DNA from: Kosmotoga olearia TBF 19.5.1
Lineage (GTDB): Bacteria; Thermotogota; Thermotogae; Petrotogales; Kosmotogaceae
Assembly: GCF_000023325.1 (NCBI RefSeq)
Contig: NC_012785.1
Coordinates: 620,001 to 684,000 of the forward strand
Direction: 5' to 3'
DNA length: 64,000 bases
Numbering within the stretch: position 1 is the first letter of the stretch; the number at the start of each line of letters is the position of its first letter. The notes below the pieces were generated by a model. It was not told where the DNA came from. It saw nothing but the letters and a program-made list of their open reading frames with translations, and did not search any database. Below, in pieces: positions 1-7,861 of this stretch. The position numbers and the translations under genes were made by a program.

Positions 1-39
1 CGCCGCAAAAAGCTCTTTTTTTCTTTCAATTGGATTCAT
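1..39 (-). CDS. Start of next hydrogenase-operon gene (partial)
   Basis: Only the first 13 codons (MNPIERKKELFAA) are inside the window. The ATG at 39-37 lies 1 nt beyond the stop of the preceding subunit and has a GGGAGG ribosome-binding site about 8 nt upstream. By analogy with Mbh/Ech/Hyf clusters, the gene after the small subunit is expected to be the 30-kDa NuoC-like or large NuoD-like subunit, but 13 residues cannot show this. Confidence 0.5.
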   Translation of the reverse strand, partial: MNPIERKKELFAA

Positions 40-40
40 T

Positions 41-460
41 TCACAGCCTCCCAAGCAGTTCTGATAATCCGGCTATCATGGTTTCTGGCTTTGGAGGACA
101 ACCTGGTATGTACAAATCAACAGGAACAAATCTATCTAAAGGTCCACACCTCGTATAACTCTCCTTAAAGGTTGCTCCAGCCACCGGGCAGGTTCCTACT
201 GCGATCACAAATACAGGCTTAGGAGCTTGGTTATAAATCCTTATAACCCTTTCAGAAACCTTACATCCCCCCATCCCAGTTACGAGCAGAACGTCAGCAT
301 GTCTTACTGAACCGACAAGTTTTATTCCGAAACGCTCGAGGTCATATCTCGGCGTTAACATATCGAGAATCTCTATATCGCAGTTATTACATGGTGACGC
401 GCTGACATGAAACACCCAGAGTGATCTTTTCAGAATCTTCGTGTAAAATCCCATATTCAT
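41..460 (-). CDS. Group 4 [NiFe] hydrogenase small subunit (NuoB-like)
   Basis: This 139-residue NuoB/MbhJ/EchC-type protein carries the proximal [4Fe-4S] cluster that passes electrons to the NiFe subunit. Cys24 and Cys27 (CNNC), Cys91 in VGTCPVAG and Cys121 in PGCPP are the expected cluster ligands. Length is typical of the short hydrogenase version. The ATG at 460 overlaps the previous stop as ATGA; an internal ATG at 454 has better spacing to the GGGGGG ribosome-binding site, so the true N-terminus may be two residues shorter. No signal peptide; it should sit on the cytoplasmic face of the membrane complex. Confidence 0.9.
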   Translation of the reverse strand: MNMGFYTKILKRSLWVFHVSASPCNNCDIEILDMLTPRYDLERFGIKLVGSVRHADVLLVTGMGGCKVSERVIRIYNQAPKPVFVIAVGTCPVAGATFKESYTRCGPLDRFVPVDLYIPGCPPKPETMIAGLSELLGRL

Positions 461-1368
461 CCCCCCAAAAGTGCTATGAGAAGCGCTATAAAAGCCATAG
501 GTGCCAGTTTCTTCCAGAAAAAACCGAGCATTTTTTCAATTGTTACCCTTGGGTTTATGTTCTTAACCACCACAACGATCAGGAAAGTGATCAGATAGAA
601 AGCTACTATCCACAGATACCTGACTATCGATATCTCCTGAGGAACACCGAAAAAAAGAACGCTCAACAGCAACGGAACAACCAAAAACTTCATTCCTTTT
701 GAAAGCTTCCATAAACCAAGCAACACGCCCGAATACTCGATTTCTACACCACCCGCAAGTTCCGTTTCTGCTTCAGGTAAATCGAAGGGTTGGATTGCTA
801 ACTTAGCTTGAATGCAGACCAATCCCAGGATATATGCGATTACTCCAGAGATAGAAGTTATTGCCGGAGAACCGTAGATCAGTCTTAACAGATTGAAATC
901 AAACCCCGATTTCACAACAGGCACCAGAATGACCATAATAAGAACTAGTTCATCAGCAAGAAGCATCTTCAGTTCTCTGGAAGCACCTATACCGGCGTAA
1001 ACATTCCTCGAAGCAGCGGCTCCAAGAAACGTAGCCATAGAACAAAGGATAAGCAGGTAAATTATCAGTATCACATCCCCTGCGATTCTTATTCCAAGAA
1101 AGACAGCACATCCCAGAACAGTAGAAAGGGTTGTAACAGTTGAAAATGAGACAATCGGGGCAAGGACATACACTACAGAGGCTGAGAGTTCAGGGACAAT
1201 GCTCTCTTTCCCGAACAACTTGAAAACATCCAGAAAATTCTGATACCATGGTGGCCCCACCCTATGCTGGAAAAGAGCACTAAGCTTGCGTTCCAGCCAC
1301 CATATTATTAAACCTGCAAAACCGGTAAAGAGAATTCCCGGAAATACAATGGTATAAAAAACAATCAA
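457..1368 (-). CDS. Hydrogenase membrane subunit, NuoH/HyfC-like
   Basis: This 303-residue polytopic protein matches respiratory complex I subunit 1 (NuoH, MbhM, EchB). About eight hydrophobic helices are visible. The PFDLPEAETELAGGVEIEYSG stretch (around residues 195-215) is the conserved acidic cytoplasmic loop of the family, which couples redox chemistry to ion movement. It begins at a TTG whose TTGA overlaps the preceding stop, with GGAGGG about 9 nt upstream. It should anchor the soluble hydrogenase arm to the membrane. The antiporter-like subunits were not found in the window and may lie beyond position 1. Confidence 0.9.
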   Translation of the reverse strand: MIVFYTIVFPGILFTGFAGLIIWWLERKLSALFQHRVGPPWYQNFLDVFKLFGKESIVPELSASVVYVLAPIVSFSTVTTLSTVLGCAVFLGIRIAGDVILIIYLLILCSMATFLGAAASRNVYAGIGASRELKMLLADELVLIMVILVPVVKSGFDFNLLRLIYGSPAITSISGVIAYILGLVCIQAKLAIQPFDLPEAETELAGGVEIEYSGVLLGLWKLSKGMKFLVVPLLLSVLFFGVPQEISIVRYLWIVAFYLITFLIVVVVKNINPRVTIEKMLGFFWKKLAPMAFIALLIALLGG

Positions 1369-1865
1369 ATTATTCTGCCCTCCTTATAACGCCAATTCGG
1401 CGCGCGTATCGCAAGATACTTTCCGGCAAAATAAAATCCATTCTCAGGTTGTTCTCTTTCAACATCTAAAACCCTTATTGTGTTACCACTACAGGTTTCA
1501 GCACATAAGGGAACATAATTAGAATCAGCATTCATTTGAGAAAGACAGAAATCACAATGTGTGGTCACGTAACTTATCGTTTCTGGAAATAGTGTTCCAA
1601 AAGGACACGCAAGGACACAGGATTTACAACCGACACAAAGCAGGTTGTAACGTTTTACTGTTCCATCCGGTTGTCTCTCTAAAGCATCCTTTGGACATGC
1701 TTTCACACAATGAGCGTTCTTGCATTGTCGGCAATAAACCGCAAATTCCGCGACCTCTACAATCGAAAGAACGCCATTATTTTTCCCGTGATACAGGTAT
1801 TCACATTTGATTCTGCTTATATCGCTCTTAATAAGTTTCTCAATATCTATCAGTAGTTTCTTCAT
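1365..1865 (-). CDS. Hydrogenase 4Fe-4S electron-transfer subunit (HycB-like)
   Basis: A 166-residue polyferredoxin resembling HycB/HydN/CooF-type subunits. Cysteine motifs appear in order: CRQCKNAHCVKACP, CVGCKSCVLACP, CDFCLS and a C-terminal CAETC, enough for three to four [4Fe-4S] clusters. It likely relays electrons between the HydB/HydG-type module upstream and the NuoB-like subunit downstream. The ATG overlaps the previous gene by 4 nt (ATGA), so translation is probably coupled. Confidence 0.88.
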   Translation of the reverse strand: MKKLLIDIEKLIKSDISRIKCEYLYHGKNNGVLSIVEVAEFAVYCRQCKNAHCVKACPKDALERQPDGTVKRYNLLCVGCKSCVLACPFGTLFPETISYVTTHCDFCLSQMNADSNYVPLCAETCSGNTIRVLDVEREQPENGFYFAGKYLAIRAPNWRYKEGRII

Positions 1866-2683
1866 GCCCAGATTTCCCCCGGATTCTCAAATTGGTCATA
1901 AGTAAATACTGGCCCATCTTTACAAACGAAATAGTGTTCTATGGTGCAATGTCTGCAAAGTCCAACTCCGCAATACATCTTGCTTTCCATCGATAAATAA
2001 AGATTCGACGGTTTTATTTTCTTTTCGAGAAGCATTAAAGATGTGAACTTCATCATTATTGGCGGTCCACAAACAGCGGCAACTGTATTTTTCGCATCGA
2101 ATTCTAAAGGCTTAAGGAGCGTTGTTACGACGCCTATATTACCTTCCCATTTTTGATTTTCTGGAACCCTATCCACTGAAAGGGTTATTCTGACTTTTCC
2201 AGTTTCTTCCCATTCTTTCAGCTGATCTTTGTAGATTAAATCTTCCGGAGTTCTCGCACCAAAGCAAGCGGTGATACTTCTGTAATCATCTATATCGTGC
2301 ATAAGCGTCAGCAGCAGGGAACGAAGAGGGGCGAGCCCAACACCGCCACCAACAATAAGAACATCCTTTCCTTTGAACCTGTCTAGAGGATATCCATTAC
2401 CATAGGGGCCTCTCAAAGCCACCGTTGCCCCTGGCTTTATTTCATGCATTTTTTCTGTCATGTAACCAACTTTCATTATCGTTACCTCAATAGGGTTTTT
2501 CGCGTACTGAGAGGATGATGGAGTAAATGGCCCCTCACCAATACCGGGTAACCCCACCTCAACAAACTGCCCCGTTTTGAATTCAAAATCCTCACCGCAC
2601 TCTAAAACAAAGGTTTTAATAACTGAAGACTCCTCTACAATCTCTATACACTTTGTCTTTATCGCTTCAAAAACATTGGTCAT
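1862..2683 (-). CDS. FAD/NAD(P)-binding oxidoreductase, sulfhydrogenase gamma (HydG)-like
   Basis: A 273-residue ferredoxin-NADP reductase-fold protein like the gamma subunit of archaeal sulfhydrogenase and PyrK. The FAD domain comes first (LRGPYGNGYP region), then the NAD(P)-binding domain with VGGGVGLAPLRSLL and CGPPIMMKFT, and a C-terminal CGVGLCRHC motif for a [2Fe-2S] cluster. The ATG at 2683 overlaps the stop of the preceding gene (ATGA); a longer reading frame upstream merely re-reads that gene. It should exchange electrons with NAD(P)H. Confidence 0.9.
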   Translation of the reverse strand: MTNVFEAIKTKCIEIVEESSVIKTFVLECGEDFEFKTGQFVEVGLPGIGEGPFTPSSSQYAKNPIEVTIMKVGYMTEKMHEIKPGATVALRGPYGNGYPLDRFKGKDVLIVGGGVGLAPLRSLLLTLMHDIDDYRSITACFGARTPEDLIYKDQLKEWEETGKVRITLSVDRVPENQKWEGNIGVVTTLLKPLEFDAKNTVAAVCGPPIMMKFTSLMLLEKKIKPSNLYLSMESKMYCGVGLCRHCTIEHYFVCKDGPVFTYDQFENPGEIWA

Positions 2684-3687
2684 TTTTTCACCTTCATTTC
2701 TTCTCGCATAACCCTCATTGTATTTCTGATGTCTATACCCGCAGGGCAAACATCGATACATCTTCCACAACCAGTGCAACCACTCATACTAAGCTGCTTC
2801 ACCATGTAATTGAATTTGCAATTATACCTATGATTAAAACGTTTATAGAGCTCAGGTCGAGGATTCCCGCCGCCAGCAACGCGAGCATACCCCTTCAACT
2901 GGCAGCTGTCCCAGGTACGAACCTTTGAGAAGGATTTATTTTTACTCTCATCACTCATAATGAAACAGTAACAGGTAGGACAGACAAAATTACATCCCCC
3001 ACATTCTATGCAGCTGTCAACAGCACTGGTATCGAAAATATTTAACTTTTCGCCTTTGTCCTTGCTTCCCAACGACCACTGTGAATTTATTTCACATACT
3101 AGGGTTCTAATCTTTTCCCTTTGATTTTTGAGAACATCAACGACATCAGGTGTCTCTTCAAATGCCGTTAAATTCTTCGACAGTAATTTGAGAAATCTTT
3201 CTCCTTTTTCACTTCCAGAGCGAAGTAATAGACGCTTGCCGATCGATGAAAGCGAAACATCATAGTGTTCCTCCGGATACGGATTTATTCCCTGAAGAAT
3301 GCAATGACAGCTACTTTTCGCTTCTGTGCAATCTGAAGAGATTATCAAAGTTTTTTCCCGAAACTCTTTATAAACAGGATCAACATAATCCCCTTCAAGA
3401 AGTGCGATGTCTAAAAGTTGTATCGCTCGAAGATCGCAGCTTTTAACCCCCAGAAGAATTCGTTCCCCACTCTCAAGATACGTCAAAACATCATTTCTTG
3501 GTTGGAACAGCAAAATCTTCAAAGGATCAATGGGGTGATATTTATCGAGCACAGGAATCCCATCGCTATCCATGCTTTTCCAGCATTTTAAGAATATTTC
3601 TCCATTTTCCTTGACCGGAGCGAATAGTTCGGTTCTTTCGGCCAATCTCTCGAGAAATTCAACAAACTCCTCAAAAAAGACGAGCAT
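2680..3687 (-). CDS. 4Fe-4S protein, sulfhydrogenase beta (HydB)/AsrA-like
   Basis: A 335-residue iron-sulfur protein of the HydB/AsrA family. The body carries VKSCDLRAIQLLD and a CIECGGCNFVCPTCYC cluster motif around residue 230. The C-terminus has CTGCGRCIDVCPAGID. The start at 3687 (MLVFFEEF) is chosen because AAAGGGGA lies 7 nt upstream; the in-frame ATG 30 nt earlier has no ribosome-binding site. It is the first gene of the hydrogenase operon, directly behind a Rex-like palindrome. Paired with the HydG-like protein, it forms a module normally found in cytosolic sulfhydrogenases. Confidence 0.88.
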   Translation of the reverse strand: MLVFFEEFVEFLERLAERTELFAPVKENGEIFLKCWKSMDSDGIPVLDKYHPIDPLKILLFQPRNDVLTYLESGERILLGVKSCDLRAIQLLDIALLEGDYVDPVYKEFREKTLIISSDCTEAKSSCHCILQGINPYPEEHYDVSLSSIGKRLLLRSGSEKGERFLKLLSKNLTAFEETPDVVDVLKNQREKIRTLVCEINSQWSLGSKDKGEKLNIFDTSAVDSCIECGGCNFVCPTCYCFIMSDESKNKSFSKVRTWDSCQLKGYARVAGGGNPRPELYKRFNHRYNCKFNYMVKQLSMSGCTGCGRCIDVCPAGIDIRNTMRVMREEMKVKK

Positions 3688-3701
3688 TTTGGTATTCCCC
3701 T

Positions 3702-3719
3702 TTGTGATAAAATTCACAA
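3702..3719. promoter_or_regulatory. Rex-type operator before hydrogenase operon
   Basis: TTGTGATAAAATTCACAA is a palindrome with one mismatch to the TTGTGAA-N4-TTCACAA consensus of the NADH-sensing repressor Rex. It lies immediately upstream of the ribosome-binding site of the first hydrogenase gene. Control of fermentative and hydrogenase operons by Rex is established in many anaerobes; binding here is inferred. Confidence 0.65.
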
Positions 3720-3770
3720 CAATTTTTAAACGATAACCCTACTAAACAATGGTTTCGAAATCAAATAAAC

Positions 3771-4178
3771 TTACTCCTCTGAATCTATATACGGATAATG
3801 CTTGTAAGCCTCATCAATTAAAGTTTCACTCTTGTTGTATTCGATATAATGTCCCTTACAGCCCTTTCGAGGACAAAAATGAACGTATCCACCAGCTTCA
3901 AGCATTAACCGGACCATTTTTTCTCCGCACTCTGCACACTCAAGTTCACCTAACAGTTCTTCGCTACAATGTGGACAAAAAAATTTAGCAGTAACACCAT
4001 CTGGTATATTGAAAGTTATTTTGTAGTTGTAGCTTCCGTAAACAGAGCTAAGCCATATTATTCCGTGATGTTTTTCATGTACAACTTCTAATTGAATACT
4101 TGGATGTTTATCAATAACTTCAGTGGTATTCATGAGAGAACGCTGACAATAAGGACATTTAATGTCAATGGCAAACAT
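3771..4178 (-). CDS. Zinc-ribbon protein, function unknown
   Basis: A 135-residue protein with several metal-binding CxxC knuckles: CPYC near the N-terminus, then CPHC, CAEC and a CPRKGC motif. An N-terminal single knuckle is separated by a beta-rich stretch (residues 25-65) from a double zinc ribbon. GGGGG lies 7 nt before the ATG. It is 83 nt upstream of the hydrogenase operon on the same strand, but the Rex-like site between them argues for a separate promoter. I do not recognise a function; a nucleic-acid or protein-binding role is possible. Confidence 0.7.
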   Translation of the reverse strand: MFAIDIKCPYCQRSLMNTTEVIDKHPSIQLEVVHEKHHGIIWLSSVYGSYNYKITFNIPDGVTAKFFCPHCSEELLGELECAECGEKMVRLMLEAGGYVHFCPRKGCKGHYIEYNKSETLIDEAYKHYPYIDSEE

Positions 4179-4577
4179 AAAATTGCCCCCAATATTCGGA
4201 TTGGAAACATCAGCTTTGAAGAAACATCTAAAATAAACGAAAGATTAAAGGAAGGAGATTTTAGGACACAACACATTTCCTATGCTGATAAAAAATCCTA
4301 TCAACTTTTTGATCTAAATACCAAGGAAAAGATGTGTATGAAAAAATAATTTTTGTGGGCAAAATGAAGTAATGTAATGATGTGGAAACTTTTGAAGTCA
4401 ATCGAGAACCAAGATCCGAGATCCGAGAATGCGAGAATATAGAATCGTTGTTGGTTGTGCGTTGTAGGTTGTACGAAAAAAATCGATAACCGAGAGTCCG
4501 AGAACCGATGTGCACTGCTTCGCAGTGGCTATGTTGGGCAAGGTACATTCGCTTCGTTCACATTAGCGAATCACACT
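4179..4577. repeat. Intergenic repeat element: CGAGA tract and hairpin remnants
   Basis: This 399-nt gap has no convincing gene. From about 4400 to 4510 it carries CGAGAACC/CCGAGA tracts around a GTTGTAGGTTGTACG core that recurs near 10200, 38260 and (inverted) 44230-44360. At 4513-4527 a 15-nt hairpin (CACTGC-ttc-GCAGTG) matches the mini-hairpin family seen elsewhere, in inverted orientation. Another 15-nt hairpin at 4580-4594 lies inside the 3' end of the neighbouring gene. Confidence 0.6.
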
Positions 4578-5231
4578 TCAGTTGCTTTGCAACTTCTCAA
4601 CCATAAACCCTTTAAGCTGTCTTAACCCATCAAAAACCTTATCAGCCTGACTCAGGTCTAAACCTTGGTTTTCTTTGTGTCTTATAGCATAAACAATCAT
4701 TCCAGAAGTTTTCGCACTTTTTATTCCAACTGGTGAATCTTCTATGGCAATACAGTTTTCTGGCTCTACTTTGAGATGCTCAGCACATTTAAGATATATG
4801 TCGGGAGCTGGTTTGGCATTTTCTACCATATCTCCCCCGATGACGTAATCGAAATAATTAAGGACATCGATGGTTCTTAAAATATCGTAGACAACATTAC
4901 TCACAGTTGATGAAGCAACACCTAATTTAACTTTGCTGTACAAAAAGTCCAGCAATTCCAGAAGGCCATCGTTTGGTTTCAGCTTGCTTTTTGCTCTTTT
5001 CAGAAACTCCTCCATGTATTCTTTTCCGAAATCCTCAGGAGCCAATGGAAGTTTCGCAAGCTCCACAACGATCTTTTGTGCTTCTTTCATTCTCAGTCCC
5101 ATCTGACGAATAAACAGTTCTTCTGTAATGATTCCACCGTATCTCCTGACAACCTCTTTGCAGGCTTCTCTATACAATCCTTCCGTATCAACGATAACCC
5201 CATCCATGTCAAATATCACTGCATCGATCAA
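4578..5231 (-). CDS. HAD-superfamily phosphatase, beta-phosphoglucomutase-like
   Basis: A 217-residue HAD hydrolase of the beta-PGM/phosphatase group. Motif I is DMDGVIVDTE, motif II is VASSTVSN, the motif III lysine lies near PAPDIYLK, and motif IV is AIEDSPVGIKSAKTSG. A helical cap domain lies between motifs I and II. I prefer the TTG at 5231, which has GAGGTGA at good spacing; a GTG at 5240 overlapping the previous stop is the alternative. It likely hydrolyses a small sugar phosphate. Its last codons are formed by a 15-nt hairpin of the local repeat family. Confidence 0.85.
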   Translation of the reverse strand: MIDAVIFDMDGVIVDTEGLYREACKEVVRRYGGIITEELFIRQMGLRMKEAQKIVVELAKLPLAPEDFGKEYMEEFLKRAKSKLKPNDGLLELLDFLYSKVKLGVASSTVSNVVYDILRTIDVLNYFDYVIGGDMVENAKPAPDIYLKCAEHLKVEPENCIAIEDSPVGIKSAKTSGMIVYAIRHKENQGLDLSQADKVFDGLRQLKGFMVEKLQSN

Positions 5232-5236
5232 GAAAA

Positions 5237-6292
5237 TCACCTCAGATTGAGAATGGATTTGAGATTCTTCACAAGTTTTTTTATCGTTTCTCTTCTAAGC
5301 ATAACGATGTTATTGAACACATCGATGTCTACAAGAGAGGCTTTGAAAAGAAGACTGATATGATATGAAATAGTGGATTTGCTTAATCCTGTCACTTCTG
5401 CCAATTCCTTCTGTGTCGCCGGTTTGTCAAAAAGGTACTGTATTATTTTGAATCTTGTCTCATCTCCTATAACCTTCAAAACATTTCTAACACGATCCTC
5501 TAGAGGTATGCTCTCTGAAAAATCTTTTGTTATCTCTCCAAGTCCCATTATGAGCAGATGAAAACTCGGATAAGTCATAAGACCAGAGTTTGTATGGGGT
5601 ACAGAGTTCTGAAGTGCTACATAAAGCGGTTTGGATTCATCAGGATGTATATCATAGTACTCAAAATAATTCCGTATCGAGTTGTTTATCATTTCAGACT
5701 GATAGCTCTTCATAAACTTCCCGATTTCAGAAAAATTGACCGATCTGAGGCCACTTTCTTCGTATATTTTCAACATCTTCCATGTGTTCGATTCAAGAAA
5801 GTCCAGTGCCGTTCGCGGGAAAAACAGAAGCTGATTTATGAACCATTTGGAATCTCTGCTGATACCTTCGATTTCTTCTACTCTTCTTGTAAGCTCACCG
5901 GGTTTTTCTTCTATCATCTTTTTTACATCATCTGGAGGAATCTTTAAACGTCTTACAGAAAGAACCTGTATGAATCTTTCACGTATGATTTTCAACGTTT
6001 CATCATTGAAGTCAAGCGAATCTTCTATCTTCACAATCGTTTTATCAACCATTTTTACTCTGACAGGGAAAAGTATAGGAGCTATGACTCCCAGTTCGTT
6101 CATAAAAGTAGTATATATCCTTGTTGACCAATCAAGGGATTTTAGCAGTTTGTCTCTGAATGACAGCATTTCTTTTGACGGAGTATATTCAACTCCAAGT
6201 ATTTTGAGAACACGCGTAACATCCGTGTTGAAAGAAAAATATATAGCCATCGTAAGATCGTATATTTCAAAATATCCGGTAATGATTTTCAT
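5237..6292 (-). CDS. ArsR-type winged-helix regulator with long N-terminal domain (paralog 2)
   Basis: A 351-residue protein with a C-terminal ArsR-type winged helix: VLKVIGDETRFKIIQYLFDK, then the recognition helix in TQKELAEVTGLSKSTISYHISLL. The first ~255 residues form an alpha-rich domain of unknown ligand, much larger than a normal ~100-residue ArsR protein. It is paralogous to the preceding gene and overlaps it at TGATG, so the two are co-translated. No metal-binding cysteines typical of ArsR/SmtB sensors are visible. Confidence 0.82.
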   Translation of the reverse strand: MKIITGYFEIYDLTMAIYFSFNTDVTRVLKILGVEYTPSKEMLSFRDKLLKSLDWSTRIYTTFMNELGVIAPILFPVRVKMVDKTIVKIEDSLDFNDETLKIIRERFIQVLSVRRLKIPPDDVKKMIEEKPGELTRRVEEIEGISRDSKWFINQLLFFPRTALDFLESNTWKMLKIYEESGLRSVNFSEIGKFMKSYQSEMINNSIRNYFEYYDIHPDESKPLYVALQNSVPHTNSGLMTYPSFHLLIMGLGEITKDFSESIPLEDRVRNVLKVIGDETRFKIIQYLFDKPATQKELAEVTGLSKSTISYHISLLFKASLVDIDVFNNIVMLRRETIKKLVKNLKSILNLR

Positions 6293-7350
6293 CAATCCTC
6301 ACCATCCTCATGGAACATGCTTTCCAGAAGGGCTAACAGATTAGAAATGGCATCTTTTTTGAGGGAATAATACATCTTTTTACTCTCCCTCTTTTTCTCC
6401 AGCAAACCAAGAGATTGTAAATATGAAAGATGGTGGGAAATTGTGGCCTTTGATAACCCACAAAAAGCTGCCAGTTCATCTACATATTTCGGGCGTTCTG
6501 ATAGCGCCTTTATTATCATAAATCTGGTAGGGTCAGATAATCCCTTCAAAAGTTCCTTGACAGTGTTTACTGAAAACTCAGAAAATCCTTTTCTGGTAAC
6601 ACTTTCGATATCACCGTATAGCACGACGTAGCGCTTCCCAAATATCTTTATCGGCAATGTACCAAAATCAGGTAAAGCAAACTGAAGGTAAATGTAAAAC
6701 TCTTCCTCACTGTCAAAATTTAAAACATGTGAACCATAAAAGTAATTGGGAACTTTATTCAAACTATTCTCAGTTATATTTGAAACCTCTCTCCGGCACA
6801 TCTCATTAATATAGCTTCTCAAACCGGAGGATTCGAAATACCTCTTCAGCTCATTCAAGGCGCTCAATGTAATCTCTCGCAGGTGTTCTGGAAAAAGCAC
6901 AAATTGTGAAAGAAACCAGATGGAATTTTTGGAAAGTTTGTCGGTGTTCTGTAAAGCGCTTAACAGTGTCTTACCGTCCTTCAGGAGTTCTTCTGCTTTG
7001 TCCTCAGAAACAGCTAATTTATTCGTTAAAACCACAAACAACAGCATCTCAAAGCGTTTATCAAATTCTTTGTCCAGCTCATCTATGGTTTCCTCGAGTT
7101 CGACGAACTTCGAACTGAGGGGAAACCCCGAAAGCACCGGAATTTCTTCCCTAAGATCGGCAAAAACACTGGCAACCGTTTTGACATCCCAGCTTGCTTT
7201 GCTTTCAACTTGTTCAACAAAGGAGAAAAGCTCATCCAAATTGCGTGGTTCGGAGCGTAGTTGAGCCTTTTCTGCTTGTTTATCGGAATTCACAGCTGTA
7301 CACGCCAAAACCAAATCCACAAATTCAACCTGTCCTATAACCAATCTCAT
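6292..7350 (-). CDS. ArsR-type winged-helix regulator with long N-terminal domain (paralog 1)
   Basis: A 352-residue protein with the same design as its downstream neighbour: an N-terminal domain of about 260 residues and a C-terminal winged helix (LLKGLSDPTRFMIIKALSERPKYVDELAAFCGLSKATISHHLSYL). The start at 7350 has GAGGAGG 7 nt upstream. It is first of a two-gene operon that diverges from the tiny gene at 7576. The tandem suggests heterodimers or two sensors sharing a target; the CATCGAA direct repeats in the divergent promoter are the obvious candidate site. Confidence 0.82.
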   Translation of the reverse strand: MRLVIGQVEFVDLVLACTAVNSDKQAEKAQLRSEPRNLDELFSFVEQVESKASWDVKTVASVFADLREEIPVLSGFPLSSKFVELEETIDELDKEFDKRFEMLLFVVLTNKLAVSEDKAEELLKDGKTLLSALQNTDKLSKNSIWFLSQFVLFPEHLREITLSALNELKRYFESSGLRSYINEMCRREVSNITENSLNKVPNYFYGSHVLNFDSEEEFYIYLQFALPDFGTLPIKIFGKRYVVLYGDIESVTRKGFSEFSVNTVKELLKGLSDPTRFMIIKALSERPKYVDELAAFCGLSKATISHHLSYLQSLGLLEKKRESKKMYYSLKKDAISNLLALLESMFHEDGED

Positions 7351-7483
7351 TCTGAACCTCCTCGGTTCGAACTTTATCGAATTATAGCATATAACATTTA
7401 CGATTATTTTCCATAAAGTGACGCTCAATCTGTCTTCTTAAAACTCCTTAAAACACCTGTTTACCATCATCAAGTTAGACCGT

Positions 7484-7551
7484 CATCGAATAGTAACAGA
7501 CAATATTTGACAACCATCGAACTCAGTGTTAATATATTGATGGACATCGAA
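7484..7551. promoter_or_regulatory. Divergent control region: three CATCGAA repeats around a strong promoter
   Basis: CATCGAA occurs at 7484-7490, 7515-7521 and 7545-7551, spaced 31 and 30 nt (about three helical turns). The middle copy lies between a consensus -35 TTGACA (7507-7512) and -10 TAATAT (7530-7535), spaced 17 nt, reading rightward. The third copy lies about at the expected transcription start, so a bound protein would block initiation. Confidence 0.6.
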
Positions 7552-7575
7552 ATAAAATCTAAAGCGAGGAGGGGG

Positions 7576-7689
7576 ATGGATATGAAGAAAAATATGAAAA
7601 GAGAACCGGTTAATTTGAAAAGTGTCTTTGAAGAAATTGAAAAAATGAAAGTATCTGTTATGTCAAAGAACGGCGCGTTGAACATATAA
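7576..7689 (+). CDS. Small peptide of 37 residues, unknown function
   Basis: A short ORF (begins MDMKKNMKREP, ends SKNGALNI) preceded by GAGGAGGGGG directly before the ATG; a second ATG at 7582 gives better spacing and 35 residues. It has a consensus promoter upstream (7507-7535) and a classic terminator at 7777-7802, so it forms a complete short transcription unit. The peptide is charged, cysteine-free and has a predicted helix (LKSVFEEIEKMK). It could be a signalling or RiPP-type peptide, a small regulatory protein, or a leader on a small RNA. Confidence 0.5.
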   Translation: MDMKKNMKREPVNLKSVFEEIEKMKVSVMSKNGALNI

Positions 7690-7776
7690 ATTAACACCCC
7701 TTCGGCAACAAGTGAGAAACCGCAACCCCCATATGCAACACCCCCCCTTTCCCCACGGAAGAAATGGGATGACACT

Positions 7777-7802
7777 GGGCCTGAAAAGGCCCCTTTTTTT
7801 TT
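7777..7802 (+). terminator. Rho-independent terminator
   Basis: GGGCC-TGAAAA-GGCCC hairpin followed by nine or more T residues. It ends the short transcription unit containing the 37-residue ORF. Confidence 0.85.
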
Positions 7803-7861
7803 AATAATGTTATTGGTGATAATGTTATAATCTTTCTAGTATTTTTCAAGGAGGGGATTTG

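Noticed and set aside
4261-4548. Minus-strand 95-residue frame
   Set aside because: It translates the CGAGA repeat and has no ribosome-binding site or recognisable domain.
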